Source of the DNA: Linyphia triangularis
Taxonomy: Eukaryota; Arthropoda; Arachnida; Araneae; Linyphiidae
Reading direction: 5' to 3'
DNA length: 64,000 nucleotides
Assembly (NCBI GenBank): GCA_963978545.1
Contig: OZ021730.1
Location: 9,369,796-9,433,795, forward strand
Below the pieces are notes generated by a model. That model saw only the letters and a program-made list of their open reading frames with translations, ran no database searches and was not told the DNA's origin. Shown in pieces: positions 53,180 to 63,910 of the stretch (positions are counted from its first letter, which is position 1; every line of letters starts with the position of its first letter). Both the position numbers and the translations under genes were made by a program.

Positions 53180-53467
53180 TTTCTGATATGTTTTATCGTA
53201 TTTTTATCAAAAATTATAAAGAAACTGTGTAGTAAATTATGAATAAATGAAATATTTCAGATAAACAAAATTGAGCTCTGCAAATGTAAACAAATCCAAA
53301 TGAGAGTGTTGGCATTGCCATTATTCGAAATAAAATAAATAAACTAACTATAGAAAAGTGCTGTAATATTTATAGAAACAATATTTAAATATATAAAAAT
53401 AATATTAAGAATTTATTTGATAAAAAAACAATAAAACAAAGCTATTTTTGATGATTTCCGGTTTCGG

Positions 53468-53644
53468 TTGGTTGTATTCAGATTATCTGGCGCCGTCAGC
53501 AACACGAGGGATATAATGCGCCGAAACATTTCGTCATTTAACAAACCAACATACATTTACAAACACCCATGCCTACACGGGACTCGAACCCGCAACCTCG
53601 CGGTCTAGAAGCCAGCACGCTAACCACTATACCGTTTGGTCGGC
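53468..53644 (-). mobile_element. SINE7, in Kol3 5' region
   Basis: Full-length minus-strand copy. Target ATTTCCGGTTTCGG is duplicated at 53454-53467 and 53645-53658. Confidence 0.94.
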
Positions 53645-53863
53645 ATTTCCGGTTTCGGAATGTTACTTCCGGTTTCATTTGACATCAGACTATCTGTTTT
53701 AAAATTGATGTAACTTTATTTCTAGTTCACACAAATTAAAAAGTAAGACTGTTTTGGAAGCAGAAATGTTCATGCTATAATGTAAGCAAATAAAAAAAAA
53801 TGTTAGTTTTCATAAAAATTGACTTTTTCAACGTAGTCGGATACCTTAAAATATACAACATAC

Positions 53864-53913
53864 CATTTGGCTGTAGTTCACTTCATCAGGAACAATAACT
53901 TCGGTTTCATCAC
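53864..53913 (-). pseudogene. Myb/SANT-like partner gene, exon 2
   Basis: Short exon between acceptor TCGCAG and donor GTATGT. It encodes an acidic stretch GDETEVIVPDEVNYSQM. The intron to exon 3 now contains Kol3 and BEL, about 7.9 kb. Confidence 0.5.
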
Positions 53914-55068
53914 CTGCGAGAAAAATAAGTTATATTTCAGGTGGTAAATGGTATACTTGTAAGTTTAAATGAAGCTAATATACGATACACATTTTCTGTA
54001 CTTTTCTGTTATAGAATTGTCAATCGGCAGTTATTCAGGCAACAATTTCTTCACTGTTTGGGCAAATGACTTCAAAATTGATCCGAAATACCTTAATTAA
54101 GTTTCAGAGTGCATGAGGCTAGTAAGCGTTAAATTACTGATGACGAGAGGGAGGGGGGAGCATGAGGTGGCATGGTACTTTTCTGTTAGCTGGATATTAA
54201 AAACCGCCAAATTGCAGCTGTAACTCAACCAAATTAAAATCCTTTAAAAGGTTTATCGTCTATAGCAACTGTATAACCGTTGACATTTATAGCAATATAA
54301 CATCACCTTATTTTTTTTTAAATAAATGTCTTTACCGCAAACATTAGCATAAATATCTTGGCAACAACTGTGCCGACTCTTCAACCTAGCCGTACCCAGG
54401 TAACTTGGGCATCCAGCTAACGGAGAAGTACAAGAGGCATGATCAATCAAGAAATGTCTAATGGTTCTGTTACCTCTATCAATTTCGATTATATATAATA
54501 TCACAGGAGAAATAACCGCATACTTCTTTTGTTACTTCAAGGGGATTTGCCCAAACGTCTCATTAAACAATGAGGGACTCTTGAGTCACATTTTCAAGTC
54601 TTGTGAATTTCTTTTGAAATCAAAAATTGCAGCACACAGCTATTTGGAATCAACTGCATTTTCTCTTTGTGTAAAAGAAAATGTCAGCGAAATTTGGGCA
54701 ACTAAAATATAGTGTTCAACAATTCTACGTTACATTTTACTGCAAGTAGCAAAAACATTACGCAAAGCTATCGAAATTTTTGAGTATCTTTCGCTTCAAA
54801 TCATCTGTTATGCAAAAAGGTTACTTTTCCACGTGCACTTTGGAGAGGTGAAAGCACTGATTAAGATACAAAAATAAAAACAAATTGGTGTTAACTAGCA
54901 AAGAAGAAATACAGAAGACTATAAATGGTTTGGCTAAACATAAAAGTACACACAAGAGTTTCATGGAATCTTGAGTAAGACTTGGCACAGTATAATCACA
55001 ATACCGTGACAAGTTTTACTAAGCAAAAAAAAATCAAACAATATGAAATAAATGTAGAAAATACTTAC
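53914..55068. other. Intron 1 of the Myb/SANT-like gene
   Basis: A+T-rich, non-coding by my reading. A cysteine-containing minus-strand frame at 54253-54504 is open, but it has no supporting context (see rejected items). Confidence 0.5.
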
Positions 55069-55450
55069 GATGTTCAGCAATTCTGTTGGCATTGCGTCGC
55101 TGTCGTAAGGCGTTGTTAAAGGGACAGTGATAGTCCCCATTTCCGCCAAACGATCTTCAAAGCCACATGGCGATACTGCAATAGAAGAGCAATTGCCGGT
55201 GGTTAGCCATTTTTGGCGGACACTAGCCATCTTACCACCGGCAATTATTTTATTAGTTTTAAACCATTCTTTAATTTGTTTGGCAGACCGTTTGGTTGAA
55301 ATGTTGACTGACGAATTAAAGGCCTCACTCACAGCGACGTAGGCCGCTTGCTTCTGAGCCACCGAAGTCTTGTTCGTTTCCTTACATTCAATGATTTGAA
55401 TTTTTTCTTTAATTAGTTCCAATAGAAGATTTTTTTCATACGGCGAAAAC
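55069..55450 (-). pseudogene. Myb/SANT-like DNA-binding protein, exon 1
   Basis: First exon of the Harbinger-type accessory gene. The frame encodes LFSPYEKNLLLELIKEKIQIIECK, alanine-rich AVSEAFNSS, then RSAKQIKEWFKTNKK-like residues and ASVRQKWLTTG: the tryptophan- and helix-rich pattern of Myb/SANT-like domains that accompany PIF/Harbinger transposases. It ends at a strong GTAAGT donor (55068 downward). The frame opens upstream of an ATG only if one base of the ten-A run at 55460-55469 is ignored, so a start in MSTALILKK (55491) is plausible but broken as sequenced. Its job would be to bind the element ends and bring in the transposase. Confidence 0.62.
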
Positions 55451-55863
55451 AGACATCGCTTTTTTTTTTAAGATTAATGCCGTACTCATGGTTGCACAAT
55501 TATCACTACAGCACAGAGTAATATAAACAGAGCAGTGTTGTCTGGGAAATATCACATGACACTTTTTTTCAACCAATAGCAAGCTGTATTTCACCCTTGG
55601 GGTCAAACGCAGGGTGAGGAACACTGGTTTGACAAACACAGGTCGGAAAAAGCTCTGTGAATACCGCTTTCTTAACCCTGGGGTGAATGGTCTTGCCCCA
55701 GCGCTTATCAACCCAGGGGCTCGGCGCGAGGGTAAGGATTTTCGTGAATACAGCCGTTAGTGTTGCTGACTGCTGTAGGGTAAGAACCGTGATATTCATG
55801 GGACGACCTCATTGTACATTACCCCCTAGTAAGCGCCGTGCCTGGGGAAATCCTAGTCGACCG
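55451..55863. other. Structured non-coding stretch right of the SANT gene
   Basis: Contains small inverted pairs: CACCCT...AGGGTG near 55597-55619, CTGGGG...CCCCAG near 55676-55702, and the same core again in CCCAGGGGCT. GTGAATAC recurs near 55660 and 55745. It may be the right end of the Harbinger-type element, but I cannot pair it with a left end. Confidence 0.35.
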
Positions 55864-56045
55864 CGCCGACCAAACGGTATAGTGGTTAGCGTGCTAGCTT
55901 CTAGACCGCGCGGTTGCGGGTTCGAGTCCCGTGTTAGGCATGGGTGTTTGTAAATGTATGTTGGCTTGTCTAATGACGAATGTTTCGGCGCATTATAGCC
56001 CTCGTGTTGCTGACGGCGCCCGATAATCTGAAAACAACCAACCAA
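55864..56045 (+). mobile_element. SINE8
   Basis: Full-length copy with slight divergence (GCGGTTGCGG in the head, CGATAATCTG in the tail). Target CCTAGTCGACCG is duplicated at 55852-55863 and 56046-56057. Confidence 0.92.
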
Positions 56046-56145
56046 CCTAGTCGACCGGTGGCTGCTACCCATGTTGGACCCAATGGTGGGTGGGGATCTA
56101 CGGTGAGCGTTTAAGGATTTTTTTTATGGATTTTTCTCACTCTAC

Positions 56146-58017
56146 GTTTGTTTGTTTGTTTGATTGAGGTTTTATGGCGCAAAGGCAACACAAGGGCCAT
56201 GCTGCGCCAAAACAAAAGATAAAAGAAAAACTAGGATGGAAGATGAATAATAAATATGATGAGATGTGACATAATATAATTTAAGATTGTTAAAAACACA
56301 TTTCTAAAATGATGAAGAGGTTAATAAAATTCAAAAAATTTATATGTTTAAAACAGCTAGATGTGATTTAAAAACCCGATTGATCTTAAAAATGCAAAAA
56401 GATTTGGATGGGGAGTTTCCCCAATCAAATCCTGAAGACTTAAACTGGTACTCTTAAAAAACCTAAGACGATGCGATTGAAACTTAGGACAAGAAATTAA
56501 AATATGTGACACAGTAAGATCGCAACGACAAATATCGCAAACAGGTGGATCTTCTCCCAGTAATAGATGTCGATGCGTCAACTGGTATGACCAATGCGCA
56601 GACGAGTCAGTTTGACATCTGTCCGACGCATAGGATTAACTGGCCATTTACGAAGATGATTTTTGATGGTATGGAGTTTGTTATTAGTTTGCAAATCCCA
56701 TGCTTCTTTACGTAAGGATAATATGAACTTCTGAATTGAAGTCTTAATATCTTGGTAGGGAACTGGCTGCTGCAGCGGGATTGAAGCCACTTTAGCAGCA
56801 GAATCAGCCAATTCATTTCCTGAAATTCCCATGTGACTAGGTACCCAGCAGAACAATATAGTAAATCCTTTCCTCTCAATTGTGTTTAATTTTGACAAAA
56901 TGTCAAAAGCAAGTGGATGGCTATTGGTTTTAACCTGCTCCAGACTTGACAAAGAACTTAAACTGTCAGTATACACACAAAATTTGCGATTGTGGCAGAG
57001 TGAGATATGCAGCAGTGCACAAGAAATTGCTGTCATCTCAGAAGTGAAAACCGAGCAGGATTTATGAAGTGTAAAAGCGACTGTGGATGTGTCGGACACA
57101 GTACCACAGCCAACACGTTCACCTGCTTTGGATCCATCAGTAAATACTGCTTCATAGTCAGCATACTGAGAGCGGTGATCACAAAAGATTTGTTGCATAA
57201 TTTCTGGGGCAGTGTCTGCCTTGCAATACATCGCAAATGGATTGAGAAAGTGGAAAGATGGAATATCCCACGGTGGAAAGGATTGAGTGGTAAATGTTTG
57301 GGTAACTACGTCACTTAGAGCTGCATCCAACAAGATGGATTTCGCTCTTTCAGAAAATGGTCGGATGTTAGATGGACGAGCATCATATAACCTACCAAGA
57401 TAGGCATCAAGTCTCAATTTACGTAAAGGGTGAAAAGGATCAGACATAATTCTACAGTAGTAGTTGGCGCTTAATTTTTTACGTCTCAAGTCAAGTGGAA
57501 GTAGACTACTCTGTCAACACACTTTTAATGGGTGAAGTGCGAAATGCACCTGAACAAATACGGGCAGCAGTGTGATGGACAGTATCCAATCTTCGTAGAA
57601 GGGATACTCCTACAGACCCATACGCAACACATCCGTAATCAATGCGAGATAAGATTACAGATTGGTAGATACGCAGCAAAGAAGTGCGGTCAGCACCCCA
57701 AGAAGTATTTGAAAGTACTTTGAGGATATTAAGCGATTTATCGCACTTCTTGCGCAAGTATACAATATGTGGGAGAAAATTTAACTTATTGTCAAAGATC
57801 ACTCCCAGGTATCTTATCTGATTCACAACTGGGATGAGAGAATTGCGTATGTGGATTTCAGGGTCAGGGTGAAGACCCCTCCTCCTACAGAAGTGGATGC
57901 AACTGCTTTTAGATGGTGACAGTTTATGGCCGTTTTGTTCACACCATTCTACAAGTCTGTTAACAGCAGTTTGTAATTGACGTTCAATTAAGCGCATGTT
58001 TGATCCTTGGCATGAGA
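56146..58017 (-). mobile_element. NL6: 5'-truncated family-A1 copy
   Basis: Shares high similarity with the 3' third of NL1: from the middle of the reverse transcriptase to the hairpin (56176-56208) and a short CAAA tail (56146-56164). Truncated at 58017, just after the codons for the YVDD region. No matching target duplication was found. Two frameshifts are in the coding part. Confidence 0.9.
56357..58017 (-). pseudogene. NL6 ORF2 fragment with two frameshifts
   Basis: Encodes the end of the reverse transcriptase (RYLGVIFDNKL), the linker, RNase H (FTDGSK, VYTDS, WVPSHMGISGNELAD) and the C-terminal finger. Relative to NL1 it has a 2-base deletion near 57505 and a 1-base deletion near 56580. 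Otherwise close to NL1 by eye. Confidence 0.88.
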
Positions 58018-58068
58018 GTAGTTAGAAAATGCCGATCCTGGGCCATGGAGGGATGGGATGAGGGATGA

Positions 58069-58545
58069 TGACGTCACCGGAAAGGGGCGTGACCGGATAT
58101 GACGTCACAGGATATGACGTCACAGAAAGTCACGTGATCGGAAGTGGAGTTGAGTTGTTCCCGTCCTGCTGTTGTTTTAGTTTCGGTTTCGTTATAAGCT
58201 GTTTGTGTATGACGTCACAGTGGGAATGACGTCATAATTTGTTTTATATCAAAGTTTTGAGCGGTGGCAACACTTTTTAGTTTTTGTTTCCAGTTAACTG
58301 GAGTTGAGTTGTTCTAGGGCTGCTTCTTAACGAATAAGTTAGAGTTATAGATATTTTTACTAGTGACGTCACAGTGAGTATGACGTCATAACTTGCTTAA
58401 CGTTAAAAGTTTTGAGCAGTGGCAACACTTTTTAGTTTCGATTTACCTTTCAGGTGGAGTTGAGTTGTTTTAGGGCTGCTTCTAAACGAATAACTTAAAG
58501 TTATAGATATTTTTACTAGTGACATCACAGTGGGAATGACGTCAT
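58069..58545. repeat. ~155-bp tandem repeat with TGACGTCA cluster
   Basis: Units begin near 58210, 58364 and 58520 (spacing 154-156) and share GACGTCACAGTG, GAGCGGTGGCAACACTTTTTA-like and TTGAGTTGTT...GGGCTGCTTCT segments; the third unit is partial. Eight perfect TGACGTCA octamers lie at 58069, 58100, 58115, 58210, 58227, 58364, 58381 and 58537, plus TGACATCA at 58520. CACGTG is at 58131 and 58643. The octamer is the classic CRE/ATF (bZIP) site; function here is inference. Confidence 0.7.
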
Positions 58546-59416
58546 AACTTGCTTTGTGTTAGAGATCGGCAAAATACTTGCTTGCGATTGGTCGGTTTTA
58601 GACACATCACCAAATACTCTCTTCTCATTGGTTGAAATGTGTCACGTGATTTCATTGGCTATACAGTTTAGTAAGATAGTTTTCTACAAAATTTAAGGTA
58701 GTGGCACCATCTAGGGATGAATTTAAGAGTCATTTACATTAAATTTCTAAGATCAGAGATACATGCAAATAAAAAAAAATCTTAACACGACTTTTAAATT
58801 TAATAAAAGTGAAGGCCATTTGCTAAGGGTCTAAAAGAACCCTAACCCCGAGCTACACGTGACATTTCAATATTTTACCAAATAATTGTTAAAATATCGA
58901 CTATCGGACGTTGCCTTCATGGTAACTCATCTACCCCCCCCCCCCTTCCCTAACCAATTTTAAATAAGTTAATTTGAAAGACTTTAGAAAATGTTAATTA
59001 TTTTGAAGTTAAATTTTAAAAGTGAGGACCCACCTCCAGCCCGATACCTCTTTTAGGAAGAATTGGTACCGCCTCACTCCACCCTATCAACAAAAAAAAA
59101 CCTATTCCAAAGAACGTATATTTCCTTGAAATATGAGGTCACTAACCAACCAACCATCCAATAATATCTTTTAAGAAGACACCATCACCTCAAATCCTAA
59201 TCAATTTTGAAATTTAGGAAATCTGAAAAGAAGATTTGTGAGAACGTATATTTCTCTCATGAATTAAATTTAATGGTCACATACAAAATCTTGAGAAAAA
59301 AAAAAATAACGTTAAATGAGCTTTTTAAAAATTCAGTTAAAGTAATATTTTAGTTAAATTAAGGCTTAAATAAAATAATAATAATAATAATAATAATTAA
59401 GGATTAAATGAATGAT
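58546..59416. other. Non-coding, low-complexity stretch
   Basis: A+T-rich with a C-run near 58936-58946 and an (ATA)n microsatellite at about 59377-59398. CCAACCAACC at 59148 is not preceded by a LINE/SINE hairpin. No gene seen. Confidence 0.5.
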
Positions 59417-62400
59417 TTAAGGAATTTTGAAGTGACCATAAGCATAACTAGTTATACCATCCTCCAACAGGTATCGCTTGTCATCAAATGCCGAGAGCGC
59501 TCGCTTTCTTTGCTGGATGGAGAAAATGTGATGTTTTTCACTACCGATCCGATGCTGAACCACAGACGAAGGTTGTCGATTGAGAAGACAGTCTCTATAG
59601 GTCTGATTTTTTAGCTTTCTTTGAGCTGCTCTTGCGATTCCCTTGCCGACCAAACGGTATAGTGGTTAGCATGCTGGCTTCTAGACCGCGAGGTTGCGGG
59701 TTCGAGTCCCGTGTTGGCATGGGTGTTTGTAAATGTATGTTGGCTTGTCTAATGACGAATGTTTCGGCGCATTATAGCCCACGTGTTGCTGACGGCGCCA
59801 GATAATCTGAATACAACCAACTTGCGATTCCCTTGGCCGTTTGTTTCTCCCCACACTCGCTTAAAATGGAATACATTTTGGAACGAAGCCCTAGGAACTC
59901 CAAAGCAGATTTTCCGCTAAGTTCATCCTTAAAGTAACCGATCTTCTTCTTGTTAGACACATCGTGTAGGGGATGATCTGATGGGTGGTCAGAAAAGTCA
60001 AAAAATCCCTTTAACTGCTGTAAGTCAGCAGTGAGATTTGGGGTGGTGAGTCCATAAGTGAGTGAATCTGTGTCGGTGAATAGTAGGCGGGCATTACTTC
60101 CATACTTCTTCATGATGACATTATAGTGGAAATCATACATTAAAACCTTGCTCAGTTCTAAGATGGCGAAACCAGCATAAATGGGTCTATTAAGTGTGAG
60201 ACTTTTAACTTTTCTTTGTTCTGCTGCCAAGCTGTTATCAAACTCAGTGAAGGCATGGAAGGCAGGAGACGCGACCAGTTTCTTGGCTTTATGCGGGTTG
60301 TTCACCAACTGAACATCCAATTTATTCCTCAGATTTTCCATAGTTTTCCCGAACACTGCATTGTTGAGAAGTTTGAAGAAATCTTTTTTAAACGATGTTT
60401 TGGCCAGTTTTCTCTGCTCCGTATTAAATGCTATGTAGTCCTTCAGCCAAGGTTGTTGGTAGAATTTTAGAATTCTATGGACTTTAGTTAGTTTCAGTCC
60501 CAAGGAAAGGTATAGCTTCAGATTACGATAGTGTATAACTATCGTAACGATAGTGTTCTTCTTTGACTGAAGATTCGGAACGAGTTTCTCGCTGGAAGAA
60601 GCTGGCTTCATCTGCATTTCTTCCAAAATCTCGAGGGCGGTAGGAGACAGCATATTTGGCTTTATGGTGAAGCTTTTCGGGAGCCAGAGGATAATCATTA
60701 TGGAGATCGTGGAGTTCAGCAGGATAGTCGAGATCCACTTCTAGGATGAAACCCTCATCTGCTTGGTCCAAGATGGTTTGAGTAGAGATGTTTTCAGGGT
60801 CCACCCACTGAAAATCACCAACAGGTAAATATTGAGACATGGCTCAACCTGAAAGAAAAATCCAATTAAATCATTCAATATTAACATCGAAGCTAAATAA
60901 AAAATGACAGTTTTAAAGTAAATTCATGCTTACCATAGAGGTTATTGGCATCCAGGTACAATATGTTTCTTCTCCTCAGCGGCATTTATATTCAGGACAG
61001 CCTGGGTGGTTTGCCTGGCTATGACGATGGGTGATGACGGAGACTCCTCCCCGAATGCCCTTCTCTATGAAGAGGTGCATGTCAATGTCGGTGAATAAAT
61101 CCAAACCGACATCTGACATCTTGAGAGCGGCTTGCCACGCTAACCCCGGAGACGTCATCATGTGAGCGGCGTCTAGCTGGTAAAAGTCCAGAGTTAGGCG
61201 GCGGAAATTCTAAAAAACATCAGAGAGGAGGAGCACATCCGTCTTCACGTACAGGTCGTGATATTCGCCAAGGTCTTTGATGCCGAAAGCTTCCCAAACA
61301 ACTTGAGCGTGGTCATAATCTGCATCGGTGATGGAGGAGTTTGTAAGGGTGCTATAGAAGACTTGCTGAGGTGGCAGAGATGTTTCTTGAAATTTAGTGA
61401 ACGAGTCCATGTACTCATAAGGGTACACTCCCTTCTTCAGCAAGAGATCTAAGGAAAAAATAAAAATTAAATGATATTGTTAAGAGAACATTTATATAAT
61501 ATTAACATTGACTATATTACGTGCCATGGTTAGATGCGATAGAACTCTTCAAAATGTGAAACTTGTCTCTCTCCAGATTATCGACAAGTTTCTGAAGTGA
61601 TGCGTTCAGAAACTGGAGACTGTCAATAAACTGGAGAGTCACCGGGATCTTGTCAAGTTTCTTGGTGATGGAGAAGGAGATGTATTTCTCCATCGTTGTA
61701 GGGATGACTCCAATGTCATGATCAGCTACTTTCCCTAGCCCCTGCATAATCAAATGCGCATCATAATTCTTCAGGTTGTGGAAGACGCAGGGAATCATTT
61801 TCCGCAACCTGAAGGCAAGGTTGCATTCATTGTGGAGCACTTGACGGAACTGACCAGTCAAGTGATCGTGGTCGTTCACCCGATCAGTTCCTAGTCGGCC
61901 TTTGCAGAGGCCGCAATGAGTCGTTGCGTTGATGGTAATTTGATCCTGTGCAGTGATCTTCATGGGGATGATGGTGGTCAGCTTCACCGCCAGCTCGTCC
62001 TTCTCTGCAATGATACTACTGATGAAGTGGTCCACTGCATCTTCTCCCCTGTAGACAGAGATGGGTTTGGTCGGCTTACTATCTGGACCTATAATGACAT
62101 AGGCGTATCCGTAGGGAATGTGGGTAGCCGTCTTCACAGTGCTGGAGGGAGTGGTGACGTCTAACTTCTCTACAAGGGCCTCAAAGTCCGCGTATATGAT
62201 ATACGGGACTTTCTGGGTGAACTTGTACTGACTGAATTTCAGCACACAGTCCTTTGGAGTCGGCATCTTGATGTGTTGGGGTGAGTGCTCGTTACAGTAC
62301 GGGACATGTGCTTTGAGAGTCTCCTCCTTGGCAAAACGATGCAGACAGCTATAACAGTAGTGGGTCTTGTGCCCATGCTTGGTGAGGTTGGTGAGAAGCC

Positions 62401-63910
62401 TGGACATACTCTTAATTAGACAATAATGCTGCCTCTCTCCTTCTATGATGTAAAGTAGGTTGATAACCTCAGGATCCTCCCTCTTAGAGATGTATAGAGG
62501 TAATATCTCATCATCTTCATAGCCGTAGACGTTAATGCGGAGGTTGTTCAGTGCCTCCACAAAACGAACCTTGCACGGCTGGACGGGACAGCTTACATTT
62601 CCCATCTTGAGCTCCTGCTCGTATTCTGCATAGTGGTCGACCCTATACGGATGGTTACCATAGGCAATGGGATGAAGAGCAGCCAGGACAGACCAGATGA
62701 AACATTTAGTGTCTTCATTCTGGATGTTGAGGACGGCCTGCTTTGCTGCCAACTTGTTGGGCAACTTGAAGTGGCTGGCAGCGGCTAGAGGTTGGTACGT
62801 AGCAGTCTTCACCTCCAAATGGATGATTTCATCGAGGACCCATCCTGATCCCCGCTCGATGAACTCATCGAAGGAGGACTTGAGTTTGGCGAATGCTTGG
62901 TCGATGTGTTCAGGGAGGACGCTGTCATCCAGCTCCATCTGCACCTTACTCCGGAAATAGGGTGTGGCATATTCCTCGTCTCCCTCATCACTCTTACGAA
63001 CGAACCGGATCTTGGACACAACATACCACTTGATGGCCCTCTTCTCTCCCAACTCCTCCTGCAGCACATCCTGAACTTGGGGAGTGCTTTCCCTAATGAA
63101 GAGAAGCAGGTCTCCAACTGCCTCTTCACTCGGGAATAAATGACGGGTGGCAAAGACATCTGACGTCTTCACCTCTACTCTCCTCCTTCTGGGCACAGAG
63201 GGTGCAGGTTGAATACCTCCTACTTGAGCAACTCGAAGGTGGGTGAGAAGATGTTGCATCATGACATCTTTACGACCGAAACTCTTTCCGCAGTCAGGAC
63301 AGGCATGAGGGGTAGCAGATTGATTAATCATCATATGTCGATCCAGATTTGAATTTGTAGTGAATGACTTCTGACATATCCCACAGGTAAAATCCTTCTT
63401 GCCAGCATGATTCTTCAAATGCCTATTGAGATGACATTTCTGGACAAAGGTCTTCTCGCAGATATGACATATCTGTTGGGAAAATAAAACTATGATGAGT
63501 TACATGAAATTCTTTGAGTTCAAACACATTAGTAGCACACATAATTTTAAATATCTTCTCTGAAAACACTATATTTTTAAAAATACATCAACTTTAATTT
63601 TAAAAAAAAATCTTTTCTTCTTCTGCAGCTTCCTTCTCTGAAAACACCTGAATCTTGTCAATTTTACTTAATATGCTAAAAGTCCTCTTTGAAACAACCT
63701 TATTTAAGAAAAAAAATTCTTCTGCAGCTTCCTTCCCTTAAAACATCTAAATTTTCTTCTGAAAAAAAAAAAAAAATTAATTTCTAAACGAATACTTACA
63801 TGAGACTCAGTAGAAGGCAGACCTGCATTGAAAGTTTGAACAAGTGAGGTGGAGGATGGTCCAGCAATGGAAGGTGCAACAACAGGTTTTGGGGGAATAA
63901 CAGCAGGAGT
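59417..63910 (-). pseudogene. C2H2-finger / HNH / protein-primed type B DNA polymerase
   Basis: Decayed multi-exon gene. Likely exons: 63910-63800; 63472-61521; from 61448 to 60934; from 60848 on; all with GT-AG borders. Order: a Pro/Ser linker, C2H2 fingers (CHICEKTF..H, CGICQKSF, CPDCGKSF), exonuclease motif I (YADFEALVE), an HNH/endonuclease VII-like block (CGLCKGRLG..DHDHLTG), exo II (FHNLKNYDAH), exo III (YVKTDVLLLSD), polymerase motif A (LYLDANNLYG), motif B (LLNNAVFGKTMENLR) and motif C (FTDTDSLTY). Such PolBs occur in Polinton/Maverick-type elements and relatives. Lesions: TAG at 61212-61210, frame slips between 60980 and 60950, TGA at 60846-60844, a frame slip near 60680, and SINE9. 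The C-terminus ends at 59417. No capsid or integrase gene is in the window. Confidence 0.8.
59646..59820 (+). mobile_element. SINE9, in the PolB gene
   Basis: Near full-length copy antisense to the polymerase. Target CTTGCGATTCCCTTG is duplicated at 59631-59645 and 59821-59835; the first base of the head may overlap the duplication. Confidence 0.93.

Larger units (their letters stand above)
47082..53845 (-). mobile_element. Kol3: TTAA-type DNA transposon carrying BEL and SINE7
   Basis: Same terminal repeats as Kol2: GGTATCCGACTACGTT at 47082 and its inverse ending at 53845, with TTAA at 47078-47081 and 53846-53849. The transposase lies on the minus strand and is split by a BEL/Pao element (48029-51824). 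SINE7 is in the 5' non-coding part. 47082-47669 is A+T-rich and non-coding, as is 53180-53467. Confidence 0.85.

Noticed and set aside
54253..54504. Minus-strand 83-codon frame with eight or more cysteines, resembling a small secreted peptide
   Set aside because: No signal peptide that I can see, no splice context, and it lies in an intron of a transposon gene. Cysteine count alone is not enough.
56046..56145. Fragment of a LINE 5' UTR, from the CAATGGTGGGTGGGGATC similarity
   Set aside because: Only about 15 bases resemble the conserved leader, and the rest does not align.
59148..59158. LINE/SINE tail (CCAACCAACC)
   Set aside because: No hairpin, body or duplication precedes it.
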